Below, piece by piece: positions 33,206 through 42,127 of a DNA stretch of 54,015 nt. A model generated the notes under the pieces. That model was given only the letters and a program-made list of their open reading frames with translations, was not told where the DNA came from and ran no database searches. The translations under genes were made by a program, and so were the position numbers. Every line of letters starts with the position of its first letter. Within the stretch, counting starts at the first letter, position 1. The stretch comes from an uncultured Clostridia bacterium (GTDB lineage: Bacteria; Bacillota; Clostridia; Christensenellales; UBA1242): NCBI GenBank assembly GCA_944376825.1, contig CALWDY010000021.1, forward strand, positions 1-54,015, read 5' to 3'.

Positions 33206-36200
33206 GGAAGTTTTTGAAAAAATAAAGGAACAAGAAGATGTCCTTTCATCTTACAATAAAAATGTAGTTGTTTCCGCTTCCGCAGGAAGTGGGAAGACTT
33301 CTGTCATGATTAGAAAAATTGTAGATTTAATACTAAACAAAGGCGTGCATGTAAAAGAACTTTTGGTTTTAACTTATACCAATGCGGCGGCGAGTGAAAT
33401 GAAACAAAAACTTCTTGATTATATGACAGAGCAGGCACAAAACAACAGGCAACTTTTAGAAGAAATAGAAGATGTAAATCTTGCAGATATTTCAACATTT
33501 GATAGTTTTTGTCAAAAAATTGTAAAAAGATATTTTTATGTACTAGATATAGATCCGGGATTTAACATTATTCAAGGAAGCCAGCAAAAACAGATACAAC
33601 TTAAAGCATTAAAAAAAACACTTGAAATTTACAAAGAAAAAAACAGCGAAAAATACTTTAATTTGTTTGATATTTACGCAAAAAATAGAACTGATAAAAA
33701 CATAATAAATTTAATAATGAAATTGTACGACTACTCTTGTTCAATTTTAAATTACGAAGAGTGGAAAAACAAATCACTAAAACTATTTGAAAACGAATAT
33801 GCTGGAAATTTGCTTTTCGATAGATATGTTAAAATATTAAATTCTATTTTTTTAAAATACAACAATTTTTTGGAAAAATCTTCAATTTTAAATTTTAATA
33901 AATATTGTGAACAATTAAATCAAAATATATCACAAATAGAATTTTTAAAGAAATCACAAAATTTCGCCAATTTAATAGAAAATGCACAAAACATAGAACT
34001 AAAATCAGTTCCATCAAAGGAAGACAGAGATGAGAACTTGCAACCAAAAATAAAACAAACAAAAGAGTATTTAACAGATGTTATAAACGAAATAAAAAGA
34101 TATGAAAGCAAAGAAATATATTTAAAATCTATTGATGCATGCAAATTTACAACTAAATCTTTATTTGAGTTGTGTGATATATTTAAATTTGAATATGATA
34201 AAATTAAAAAGCAAAAAAATGTATACGATTACAATGATATTGAAAGATTAACAATTAAACTTTTTGAAAACGAGAACATATTAAATGATGTTAAAAATTC
34301 TTATAAAAATATTTTTATAGATGAGTTTCAAGACGCCAATCTTGTTCAAGAAAAAATAATAACCAGTTTAAAAAACGGAAATAACTTGTTTTTTGTGGGT
34401 GATTTAAAGCAGGCAATTTATGGATTTAGACAATCAAACTCTAAAATTTTTGAACGCATATGCAAAGATTTTGACAAAGATGAAAAAACCAATGGCAACT
34501 CACAATCTTTGTATTTAAATTGCAATTTTAGAACAACATCAAAAATACTTTTGTTTATAAATCAAATATTTTCCGTTATTATGACAGAAGAAACGGCAGG
34601 GTTAAACTATAAAGACAAGGCAAAACTAATTCCAAAAGCAAAATATCAAGATGAAAAAAATCCTTGTGTAGAATTGGACATTATTTATAAAGAAGAAAAT
34701 GAAGAAAAAAAATTGCCATCAATTTATAGTGTGCAAAATCAAGATAACAGTCAACATGAAAAAGATGCTGTGATAGAAGCCAATTTTGTTGCAGAAAAAA
34801 TTACAAAGTTGTTAGATGAAGAAATATATGATGTAAAATTAAAAAAATATAGAAAAATTAAATATAGCGATATTGTGATTTTGTTTAGAACGCGTGGAAG
34901 TCAAAATGAATTTATTTCAACATTAAACAAATTTAATATACCAACACAAGAAAATTCAAATAAAGATTTGGAACAAACATACGATGTTATGGTGTTAATA
35001 AACTTATTAAAAGTTGCATCTAATTTTAATAATGATTATTCTCTTGCAAGCATAATGATGTCGGACATTTTCTGCTTTGATGTTGACGAAATGTTAAAAA
35101 TTAGAAAATTAAATGAATATAAATATTTTTATGAGTGTGTAAAAAATTACAATAAAGATGACGAAATAAAGCAAAAAATTGTTGAAATGATGCAAATATT
35201 AAATAATTTTACAAAAATTTTAACTTTTAGCGGAATAAATAAGGCATTTTTATATATTGTTAAAAAGCAAAATTATGAATATAAATTATCTAATTATTTA
35301 AATGGTTATGCAAGAATAAAAAACTTGAAAGATTATATAAATTCTTTTAATAATTCAAATTTCAATTATAGTGTTAGCGAATATTTAAATTTTTTAAAAC
35401 AAAGCACCAGAGAACAAAAAGTTTCTTCTCATGTTGACAGCCAAGATGTTGTAACATTAACAACTATGCACGCAAGCAAAGGGCTAGAATGGCCAATAGT
35501 TATAATTCCAAATCTAGACTACAATTTTAATAGAGCTCCAAACGAAAGTGAAATTGCTCTTAGCGAAGAACTTGGTGTTGGTGTAAAGTATTATGATAGG
35601 ACTTTAAGAAAAAAACACGAAAGTGTGTTTTATGATTTGGTAAAATATCAAAACAAAGAAAATGAGTTTAGTGAAAAAATAAGGCTTTTATATGTGGCAT
35701 TAACAAGGGCAAAAAACAAACTCATTTTGGTTTCAACAAAGGCAAAACTAAACTTTTATAAATATGAAGATGAAAGACAAATAAAATCATCTCAATCATA
35801 CCTAGATTTTATAGTTAATTCACTTAATGAAAAAGATATAAAAAAAATAATAAACAAGCAAACATTTTATATTAATGATGACAGTCAATATAAGTGCAAT
35901 TTAATTAATGCAAAATGCTATTTGTCAAATGTAAAGCCAAAAATGATAAAAGTATATAAAAATATTTTTGATGAAGACAAAATAAAAGAATTTCAAGATT
36001 ATATAAAACAAGAATATTTTAATAGAGAAGCAACAGAGAAAGCACAAAAAAATTCAGTTTCAAAAATTTTGCAAGATGACAATTTTTCAAGTTACAACAT
36101 AGCACCAAAAAGTTTAAATATAAACGAACATTTAAATGAAATTGACAAAAGCCAATTGGGTTCTGCTTATCATAAGATTATTGAAATGTTAGATTTTAAA

Positions 36201-36638
36201 AACGAAATAAGTACTCAAAACATTAAAGAGGCAATCAATAAACTCGAAAAAGAACAAGTTTTTAAAAAAGAAGTTTTAGATTTGCTAAACATAAACACAA
36301 TTCAAAAAAATGTGGATATATTGCTAAAATTATCAAATGGATGCGAAGTTTTAAAAGAACAAAGTTTTATTATGCAATTGCCTTACAGTGAAGTAGTGCA
36401 AAGCAACATTGATGATAAAATTTTAATTCAAGGCGTTTGCGACCTTATTATTTTAAAAGAAAACAGTGCAATATTGGTGGACTATAAGTATAGTAATCTA
36501 TCCGAGTCAAATCTTTTAAAAAAGTATAACAAACAAATATGGCTTTATAAAAAAGCAATCGAATGCGGTTTAAATAAAAATGTTGAAGGAGCTTTTATTT
36601 TAAGTTTAAGGCAGGGAAAACTTATAAAGTGCGAATAG
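33198..36638 (+). CDS. addA: ATP-dependent helicase/nuclease subunit A
   Basis: 1146 residues, near the usual ~1200. It is a UvrD-type 3'-5' helicase with a C-terminal nuclease. Walker A is SASAGSGKT (26-34), motif Ia LVLTYTNAAASEM, Walker B FIDEFQDAN, motif V TLTTMHASKGLEWPIVI and motif VI RLLYVALTRAKNKL. The nuclease core VQGVCDLI ... AILVDYKYS near the end carries the two Asp and Lys ligands. It overlaps addB by 8 bases (ATGAGTAA), so the two are made together. No other recombination gene is in this operon. Confidence 0.97.
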   Translation: MSKEVFEKIKEQEDVLSSYNKNVVVSASAGSGKTSVMIRKIVDLILNKGVHVKELLVLTYTNAAASEMKQKLLDYMTEQAQNNRQLLEEIEDVNLADISTFDSFCQKIVKRYFYVLDIDPGFNIIQGSQQKQIQLKALKKTLEIYKEKNSEKYFNLFDIYAKNRTDKNIINLIMKLYDYSCSILNYEEWKNKSLKLFENEYAGNLLFDRYVKILNSIFLKYNNFLEKSSILNFNKYCEQLNQNISQIEFLKKSQNFANLIENAQNIELKSVPSKEDRDENLQPKIKQTKEYLTDVINEIKRYESKEIYLKSIDACKFTTKSLFELCDIFKFEYDKIKKQKNVYDYNDIERLTIKLFENENILNDVKNSYKNIFIDEFQDANLVQEKIITSLKNGNNLFFVGDLKQAIYGFRQSNSKIFERICKDFDKDEKTNGNSQSLYLNCNFRTTSKILLFINQIFSVIMTEETAGLNYKDKAKLIPKAKYQDEKNPCVELDIIYKEENEEKKLPSIYSVQNQDNSQHEKDAVIEANFVAEKITKLLDEEIYDVKLKKYRKIKYSDIVILFRTRGSQNEFISTLNKFNIPTQENSNKDLEQTYDVMVLINLLKVASNFNNDYSLASIMMSDIFCFDVDEMLKIRKLNEYKYFYECVKNYNKDDEIKQKIVEMMQILNNFTKILTFSGINKAFLYIVKKQNYEYKLSNYLNGYARIKNLKDYINSFNNSNFNYSVSEYLNFLKQSTREQKVSSHVDSQDVVTLTTMHASKGLEWPIVIIPNLDYNFNRAPNESEIALSEELGVGVKYYDRTLRKKHESVFYDLVKYQNKENEFSEKIRLLYVALTRAKNKLILVSTKAKLNFYKYEDERQIKSSQSYLDFIVNSLNEKDIKKIINKQTFYINDDSQYKCNLINAKCYLSNVKPKMIKVYKNIFDEDKIKEFQDYIKQEYFNREATEKAQKNSVSKILQDDNFSSYNIAPKSLNINEHLNEIDKSQLGSAYHKIIEMLDFKNEISTQNIKEAINKLEKEQVFKKEVLDLLNINTIQKNVDILLKLSNGCEVLKEQSFIMQLPYSEVVQSNIDDKILIQGVCDLIILKENSAILVDYKYSNLSESNLLKKYNKQIWLYKKAIECGLNKNVEGAFILSLRQGKLIKCE

Positions 36639-36774
36639 TGATATATTTGCACTTTATTTATTTTGATTTTTTAATATTTAAAATAATACATTGAAAAATA
36701 AAAATAAATTCAAAAAAAAATTATTAAAAAAAACAAAAAAATATTTAAAAATATTAGTTAAAAAAATATTAATG

Positions 36775-36783
36775 TGATATACT
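36775..36783 (+). promoter_or_regulatory. Extended -10 promoter of the AT-hook protein gene
   Basis: TGATATACT; the -35 region is weak (TTAGTT at 36754). The same nine bases occur in the RadC-like and metallophosphoesterase promoters. AAGGGGAAGG follows before the ATG at 36820. Confidence 0.6.
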
Positions 36784-36819
36784 ACACTCGAAAAATGTAT
36801 AAAAAAGGGGAAGGTTAAT

Positions 36820-39450
36820 ATGCTTTTAGGCGTTATTGAAAATATTTCTGATTTTATTTATCAAATAACAACAAACGGACTTACATCGGACCTTATCTTC
36901 TACATTGGCTTAGGTTTTATCATTTTTATGGTTTTATTTTTCATGGTAAAATCACGCTATGCTTATGAAGGAAGATTGGAAAGGTCTCTTGAAAAATTAA
37001 ACAGATGGTTGTTTGTTCATCAACAAATTGATGAATCTAATTTGGTGGAATTTAACAATATGATAAAAAAAACACCAAGGTTATTAAGGTATCATTGGCA
37101 ACAATATATGTTATATCGTGAGCACGAGCCAAGTTTTTATATGAGCATGTACAACTGCATTGAAAAGCCTTTACATACAAGTTCGTACAATTCAAACATA
37201 AAAAACTTTATAGGCATCTGTTGTGCAACAATGCTTGTAACTTTTGTGTTGTCTCTTTTAAGTTATGGCAGTTCTCCGCTAACAATAGAGAGTTTTGCTA
37301 ATTCACTTATAACTCCTTTGGTTATAATGATATTAAGCGTTATATTTTTAATTTTGCTAAGATCTATGCAAAATTTCAATTTATCTAGTTTATATCAAAA
37401 TTTTCACTTGTTTAACAGATATGTTGATAAAGCATCTACAACTATTCCAAAATATGTAGACTTTGAAATCTTGTTCACAAGAAAGGAAATTCGTGGCGGA
37501 ATTCCTGTGCTTAACGAATACCTTGAAAAAAGAGCGCGCCAAGAAGCAGAAGAACTTGAAAAAGCCCGTCAAAATGCAGTTGAACATGAGGTTTATAATT
37601 TTGAAAGTACGGGGATAGATGGTTCTTTAATATTAGATAGGGCGATGAAAGAATCGGAAATATATTTAAATTCTCGTCAAAGACTTTTAACTCAAATTCA
37701 ACAATTTGAATCTGAAATAGAATCTTTAAAAAGAAATTATGAAAATGTTTCAAAAGATTATCAAAGAAAGTTGCAAGCAAGTAAAGAAAATATAGAAAGA
37801 TTGAGAACTCAACAAGAAGAGTCAACAAATCGTATTGAAGTAAACTATATTAAAAAACAACAACAAGATGAGATTAAAAAACAAGAACAACTAGAAAAAG
37901 ATCAAGATGATGCAACGCTAAGATACGAACAAGAAACTGCAACGCTTAAACAAGAAATTGAAAAATGCAGAGCAGAACTTGAAGAGAAAAAAGAATATGT
38001 TACAAAAGCAATGCTTAGTGAATATGATACATTTTCAACAAAAATTTATAAAGCAATATTAAACGATGTTCAAGAAAAACACAAACAAGAAGTTGATGAA
38101 CTTGCAGAACAAAAAGTAGAGGCACTAAAAGAACTTGAAAAAGCAAAAGAAATCAACAATATAAAAGATAGTGTAATTAATGATTTAAGAGAACTTATTC
38201 ATCAAACAGAAGAAAAACAAAAAATAGATTTAAAAACCGAAGAGGAAAAAATAGAAGAAAAACTTGATGAGGGTAATGACATTCAAGAAGATGCTTCTAG
38301 CAATGAAAATCAACAAAATATTGAAGAAGAAACCAAAATAACACAAGAAAACCAACAAGGTGTTGAAGAGCAAGAAGATGAAGAACAACAAGAAGCGCCA
38401 CAAGGTTTTTATGATGAAAATGGTTATTACTGGTTTGAAAACGGAACATATTATGATGATAAGGGATATTACCACGATGAAGATGGTTTGGTTTATGACC
38501 AAGATGGCAATTATATCCCACAAGAAGAATATGAAAAATTAACAAAACCACAAGAGCCACAAATTAATGACAATATTTTAAATGGCGAAGAAAATGCAAA
38601 TGAAAGTTTACAAGATTTAACAAAAGAAGACAACAAAGAACCTGAAAGTGCAAGAGTAGAAAAAGTTGAAGAAATTGTAAGCCAAAATCAAGAAGAAAAA
38701 GATACAGAAAAAGATACAAAAAAAGAAGAGCCAATACAAACAAAAATTGCCGAAATTGACGAAATTATTCCAGTTGAAAAAGAAGAACACAGCGAAGAAG
38801 TTGTGTTGCAACAAAACCAAGAGACTCAACCTTTAAACAATCAAATTGAAATAAACGAAGAACAACCAAAAAGAAGAGGCAGGCCAAGAAAAACAACAAA
38901 TAACGAAGAAAAGCCAAAAACGACAGGAAAGAGAGGCAGGCCAAGAAAAACTGAAAGTGCACAAGATAAACCAAAAGTGGAAGGCAAGCGTGGCAGACCA
39001 AGGAAAACAGACACAACGGAAGAGAAGCCAAAAGTAGCAGGAAAACGAGGTAGGCCAAGAAAAACCGAAACGACGCAAGACAAACCAAAAACATCGGGCA
39101 AACGAGGTAGACCAAGAAAAACCGAAACGACGCAAGACAAACCAAAAACTAGCAGAAAGCGTGGTAGACCAAGAAAAAATGCCGATGATTTAAAAGCAAT
39201 CAGCAATCAAATTTTGGAAGAAAGCAATCGTTTAATTCAACAACAAAATGAGCTAAATAGACAACTTGGTGAAACATTGCAACAAATAAAAGATCAACAA
39301 AACGAAGAAAAACTTCAAGCACAAGAAATTTTACAAGAAGATGAACAAATTAAAACAGACATGCAAGAAAATCAAGAAGCGCCAACAACCGAAAATATAG
39401 AAATTGGTGAAGACAATAAACCAAAACATGATGGTGAAGGTCAAAATTAA
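36820..39450 (+). CDS. Membrane-anchored coiled-coil protein with six AT-hooks
   Basis: 876 residues. Three membrane helices lie in the N-terminus (about 25-44, 130-150, 162-181). A long Glu/Gln/Lys-rich coiled coil follows (about 230-475), then an acidic linker and a Tyr/Gly/Asp segment at 529-574 (GFYDENGYYWFENGTYYDD) reminiscent in composition of the EAGR boxes of mycoplasma cytoskeletal proteins. Residues 686-787 hold six RGRPRK cores, the AT-hook that binds the minor groove of AT-rich DNA, spaced 19 residues apart. A Gln/Glu-rich tail ends the chain. Together this suggests a tether between the membrane and the AT-rich chromosome. Known bacterial families do not clearly match. Single-gene unit with its own promoter and terminator. 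Confidence 0.85.
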   Translation: MLLGVIENISDFIYQITTNGLTSDLIFYIGLGFIIFMVLFFMVKSRYAYEGRLERSLEKLNRWLFVHQQIDESNLVEFNNMIKKTPRLLRYHWQQYMLYREHEPSFYMSMYNCIEKPLHTSSYNSNIKNFIGICCATMLVTFVLSLLSYGSSPLTIESFANSLITPLVIMILSVIFLILLRSMQNFNLSSLYQNFHLFNRYVDKASTTIPKYVDFEILFTRKEIRGGIPVLNEYLEKRARQEAEELEKARQNAVEHEVYNFESTGIDGSLILDRAMKESEIYLNSRQRLLTQIQQFESEIESLKRNYENVSKDYQRKLQASKENIERLRTQQEESTNRIEVNYIKKQQQDEIKKQEQLEKDQDDATLRYEQETATLKQEIEKCRAELEEKKEYVTKAMLSEYDTFSTKIYKAILNDVQEKHKQEVDELAEQKVEALKELEKAKEINNIKDSVINDLRELIHQTEEKQKIDLKTEEEKIEEKLDEGNDIQEDASSNENQQNIEEETKITQENQQGVEEQEDEEQQEAPQGFYDENGYYWFENGTYYDDKGYYHDEDGLVYDQDGNYIPQEEYEKLTKPQEPQINDNILNGEENANESLQDLTKEDNKEPESARVEKVEEIVSQNQEEKDTEKDTKKEEPIQTKIAEIDEIIPVEKEEHSEEVVLQQNQETQPLNNQIEINEEQPKRRGRPRKTTNNEEKPKTTGKRGRPRKTESAQDKPKVEGKRGRPRKTDTTEEKPKVAGKRGRPRKTETTQDKPKTSGKRGRPRKTETTQDKPKTSRKRGRPRKNADDLKAISNQILEESNRLIQQQNELNRQLGETLQQIKDQQNEEKLQAQEILQEDEQIKTDMQENQEAPTTENIEIGEDNKPKHDGEGQN
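38875..39180 (+). repeat. 57-bp tandem repeat encoding the AT-hooks
   Basis: Five full 57-base units and one partial, each encoding RGRPRKT plus an acidic/Pro-Lys linker (such as ESAQDKPKVEGK). Units 4 and 5 are nearly identical in DNA, a sign of recent duplication; earlier units have drifted. The number of hooks may vary between strains. Confidence 0.9.
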
Positions 39451-39454
39451 AACA

Positions 39455-39486
39455 AAAAAATGCAAACATTAAAGTTTGCATTTTTT
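39455..39486. terminator. Bidirectional terminator
   Basis: AAAAAATGCAAAC (39455-39467) pairs perfectly with GTTTGCATTTTTT (39474-39486). It lies between the AT-hook protein gene and the convergent phosphorylase gene. Confidence 0.95.
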
Positions 39487-40729
39487 ATTTTATTTCAATA
39501 CATGTTTTTAGTTGTTTTTCCACTTCTTTTGCCATAAGATTTGTTGATGCGTAAATGTAAAATATAGGTTCACCTTTTTTTACCTTGTCGCCAATTTTGT
39601 GAAAAGTTCTAATTCCATTTTCGTAAACAATTTCATCAGTTTCTTGCATTTTTACTGTGCCCATTTTTGCAACAATATTTCCAATTTCTTTTGTGTTAAA
39701 CCAAACAACTTTACCGTTTGAATCTGCTTTAACAACAAGTGTGGGATTTTTATACTTTTCATCAAACAAATCCAAACTTCCGCTTTGGCAAGAAATCATG
39801 GTTTTTAATTTGTTTAGTGCTGTTTTGTTTTTAATAACTTTTTTTACTTTATATCTTGCAACAAAGTATGGAATGTGTTTATCTAAACTTACACAAATTG
39901 ATGCAAGTTTTACACTGTCGTGATATAAATTGGATTTTTCTTCACCTTTTAAAATTTTTATTGCTTCCATTGCTTCGAGTTTTGGCCCAACATTATAGCC
40001 TAGGGGTTGGTTCATTTTTCCAAGTACAATTTTAACTTTTTTGTTTGCAAGCCTTCCTATCTTTTTCATTTTTTTGCCAAGCAATTTTGCACTTTTTTTA
40101 TTTGGCATAAAAGCCCCGTTTCCATATTTAACATCAAGAACAATGATATTTGCTCCGCATGCAAGTTTTTTGCTCATTATTGATGATGCAATAAGGTCAA
40201 TATTGTCTACAAGCCCAGTTCTATTTCTAAGAGCATAAATTTTTTTGTCGGCAGGTGCAAGATTTTTTGAGGTTGTAAGCATACAACCACCGTTGCGCTT
40301 TACAAGTTCAATTGCACTATCTATATCAATGTCTGTTTTGTATCCTTTAAAACTTTCAAGTTTATCGCATGTGCCACCTGTAAAACCAAGACCTCTTCCA
40401 CTAAGTTTAAGCATTTTTGTCCCAAGGCTTGCGCAAATGGGAACTATAATTATTGTTGTTGTGTCACTTACGCCACCCGTTGAATGTTTGTCTACAACGC
40501 TTTTTAACTTTGAAAGGTCTATTTTTTCACCACTATCAAGCATTGCCATTGTTAAATAATACAGTTCTTTTTCGCTTAATTTGCAGAAATATATTGCCTC
40601 AATAAAAGGCAAAAATTCTTCATCGGTTATTGTGTTTTGGGTGTATGCATTTATTGCATCATATATTTCACATTTAGATAAAGGTTTGTTGTTTTTTATT
40701 TTTTCAGTTAGAAACTTTATATTTACCAT
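39485..40729 (-). CDS. deoA: Pyrimidine-nucleoside (thymidine) phosphorylase
   Basis: 414 residues, slightly shorter than the usual ~430. It cleaves thymidine, uridine or deoxyuridine with phosphate to base and (deoxy)ribose-1-phosphate in nucleoside salvage. The N-terminal helical domain is followed by the signature KHSTGGVSDTTT (phosphate site), KLSGRGLGFTGGTCDKLES, LAPADKKIYALRNRTG and MSKKLACGANIIVLDVKYG; the C-terminal domain ends with the typical GDKVKKGEPIFYIYAS. No Shine-Dalgarno: a consensus promoter ends 6 bases before the ATG. It is a single gene with no deo operon partners here. Confidence 0.93.
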   Translation of the reverse strand: MVNIKFLTEKIKNNKPLSKCEIYDAINAYTQNTITDEEFLPFIEAIYFCKLSEKELYYLTMAMLDSGEKIDLSKLKSVVDKHSTGGVSDTTTIIIVPICASLGTKMLKLSGRGLGFTGGTCDKLESFKGYKTDIDIDSAIELVKRNGGCMLTTSKNLAPADKKIYALRNRTGLVDNIDLIASSIMSKKLACGANIIVLDVKYGNGAFMPNKKSAKLLGKKMKKIGRLANKKVKIVLGKMNQPLGYNVGPKLEAMEAIKILKGEEKSNLYHDSVKLASICVSLDKHIPYFVARYKVKKVIKNKTALNKLKTMISCQSGSLDLFDEKYKNPTLVVKADSNGKVVWFNTKEIGNIVAKMGTVKMQETDEIVYENGIRTFHKIGDKVKKGEPIFYIYASTNLMAKEVEKQLKTCIEIK

Positions 40730-40735
40730 AACATT

Positions 40736-40764
40736 ATTTTAAAAATAAAAAACAACTATGTCAA
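40736..40764 (-). promoter_or_regulatory. deoA: Promoter of the phosphorylase gene, leaderless start
   Basis: On the minus strand: TTGACA (40764-40759), exactly 17 bases, TAAAAT (40741-40736), then 6 bases to the ATG. This is the clearest leaderless case in the window. Confidence 0.75.
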
Positions 40765-40780
40765 ATATATAAAATAAAAA

Positions 40781-40838
40781 ACCACCCCAAAGACAGCGTG
40801 GAAGACAAATTTTATAAGCCGTGTCAAAGTTGGGTGGT
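40781..40838 (-). terminator. Terminator of the small membrane protein gene
   Basis: On the minus strand, ACCACCCAACTTTGACACGG (40838-40819) pairs imperfectly with CCACGCTGTCTTTGGGGTGGT (40801-40781), followed by a T-rich run. Confidence 0.75.
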
Positions 40839-40845
40839 ATTTTAT

Positions 40846-41088
40846 TTACGCAAAGAATTTTGGTTTTTTCCAAACAAGCACGCAAACAAGATCAATAAGC
40901 CAGCAAACAGCAAAGCATGGAACAATCCAAAGAATTCCAACCACAATCATAAATGTGTCTTTTTTATTTATTCCTTTTACAATTCTATAAACTCCCCAAA
41001 CTATGTCTAAAACAGGTATGCAAAGAAGAAGTTTAACAATCCATGGAAGTTTGTTCATAGATTCAATAAATCCGTTTTTATTTGCCAT
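40846..41088 (-). CDS. Small membrane protein, 80 aa
   Basis: AGGAGGG lies 3-5 bases before the ATG, the best ribosome site in the window. The chain has two helices: about 17-37 (IVKLLLCIPVLDIVWGVYRIV) and about 46-72 (FMIVVGILWIVPCFAVCWLIDLV), with Lys-rich ends facing the cytosol. It resembles small two-helix proteins common in Clostridia (YqaE-like in size only). Function unknown. It has its own terminator downstream; the phosphorylase promoter follows in the same direction. Confidence 0.75.
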   Translation of the reverse strand: MANKNGFIESMNKLPWIVKLLLCIPVLDIVWGVYRIVKGINKKDTFMIVVGILWIVPCFAVCWLIDLVCVLVWKKPKFFA

Positions 41089-41240
41089 ATTTCCCTCCTA
41101 AAATATATTATACACTTAAATATGCTTTATCTCAACAAAAAACAGGCTTTAAATTGGGTTATAACAATTTATTTTGTTAATATTAATTGCACAGTATAAT
41201 TTATTCTTATATAATGTTTTTTAGAACAAAAGGTTGAAGT

Positions 41241-42092
41241 ATGAAAAAATATAAGTTTATGGTTGAAAAACCAAACAAAGTTCTTAAATTTTTAGAGTAT
41301 AATTTGCAAGAATATAAATATTCAAATTTAAGCCAAGCATTAAGAAAAAAAGATATAATTGTAAACAACAAAAGAATAAAAAGCAATGAAATGTTAAAGG
41401 TTGGAGATGTTGTTGAAATTTATTTGGATGATAAAAAAATTGAAAGCAAATACAATGTTGTTTATCAAGATGATAATGTTATTGTGTTTAACAAACAAAA
41501 AGGAATTGAAGTGTGTGATGGTGAATACAATTTAAAAAACGAATATGAAAAACATAATAAAAAAATATATGCGGTTCATAGAATTGACAGAAACACAACT
41601 GGTCTTGTTGTTTTTGCAAAGAGTGAAAACATTTGCAAGTTGTTAACTAAAATATTTAAAAGTCATTATGTAAAAAAATATTATTATGCTGTGGTTAAAA
41701 ATGTTTGCATAAAAAATGAAGATGTTTTGGGTGATTATCTTTTAAAAAATAAAGAATCAAGCACGGTTAAAATTTTCAACAAAAAGGTGCCAAACTCAAA
41801 TTATATAGAAACAAAATATAACATTATTAAAAATGGAGAAAACATAAGTTTGTTAAATGTGTGCATAACGGCGGGGAAAACGCATCAAATAAGGGCACAC
41901 TTGGCCTATCACAACATGCCCATTGTTGGAGATGAAAAATACGGAGATAATGTTTTAAATAAATTGCTAAAACAAAAAACACAACTTTTACAGGCATATA
42001 AAATAGAGTTTGATATAAAAAATAATTCAAGTTTAAAATATTTAAATAATGTAAAATTACAAATAGACTGTGCTTTTAAAAATATGTTTTAA
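41241..42092 (+). CDS. RluA-family 23S rRNA or tRNA pseudouridine synthase
   Basis: 283 residues. An N-terminal S4 RNA-binding domain (LSQALRKKDIIVNNKRIKSNEMLKVGDVVEIYL, about 31-72) precedes the catalytic domain with HRIDRNTTGLVVFAK, whose Asp is the nucleophile. Later blocks YYYAVV, LLNVCITAGKTHQIRAHLAY and GDEKYG are all typical. It isomerises specific uridines in rRNA (RluC/RluD type); which one cannot be told from sequence. A weak AAAGG site lies 6-8 bases before the ATG. A ferritin-like gene follows 35 bases on. Confidence 0.92.
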   Translation: MKKYKFMVEKPNKVLKFLEYNLQEYKYSNLSQALRKKDIIVNNKRIKSNEMLKVGDVVEIYLDDKKIESKYNVVYQDDNVIVFNKQKGIEVCDGEYNLKNEYEKHNKKIYAVHRIDRNTTGLVVFAKSENICKLLTKIFKSHYVKKYYYAVVKNVCIKNEDVLGDYLLKNKESSTVKIFNKKVPNSNYIETKYNIIKNGENISLLNVCITAGKTHQIRAHLAYHNMPIVGDEKYGDNVLNKLLKQKTQLLQAYKIEFDIKNNSSLKYLNNVKLQIDCAFKNMF

Positions 42093-42127
42093 CATTTTTT
42101 TTAATGTTGTCATATAAAATTCATGTT

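Noticed and set aside
38841..39206. Long minus-strand open frame opposite the AT-hook repeat
   Set aside because: It is a shadow of the repetitive coding sequence on the plus strand; it is Leu/Phe-rich and has no ribosome site.
42104..42127. Upstream ATG as the start of the ferritin-like gene
   Set aside because: It would translate through the TATAAAAT sequence that fits a -10 box, and family similarity begins after the later ATG.
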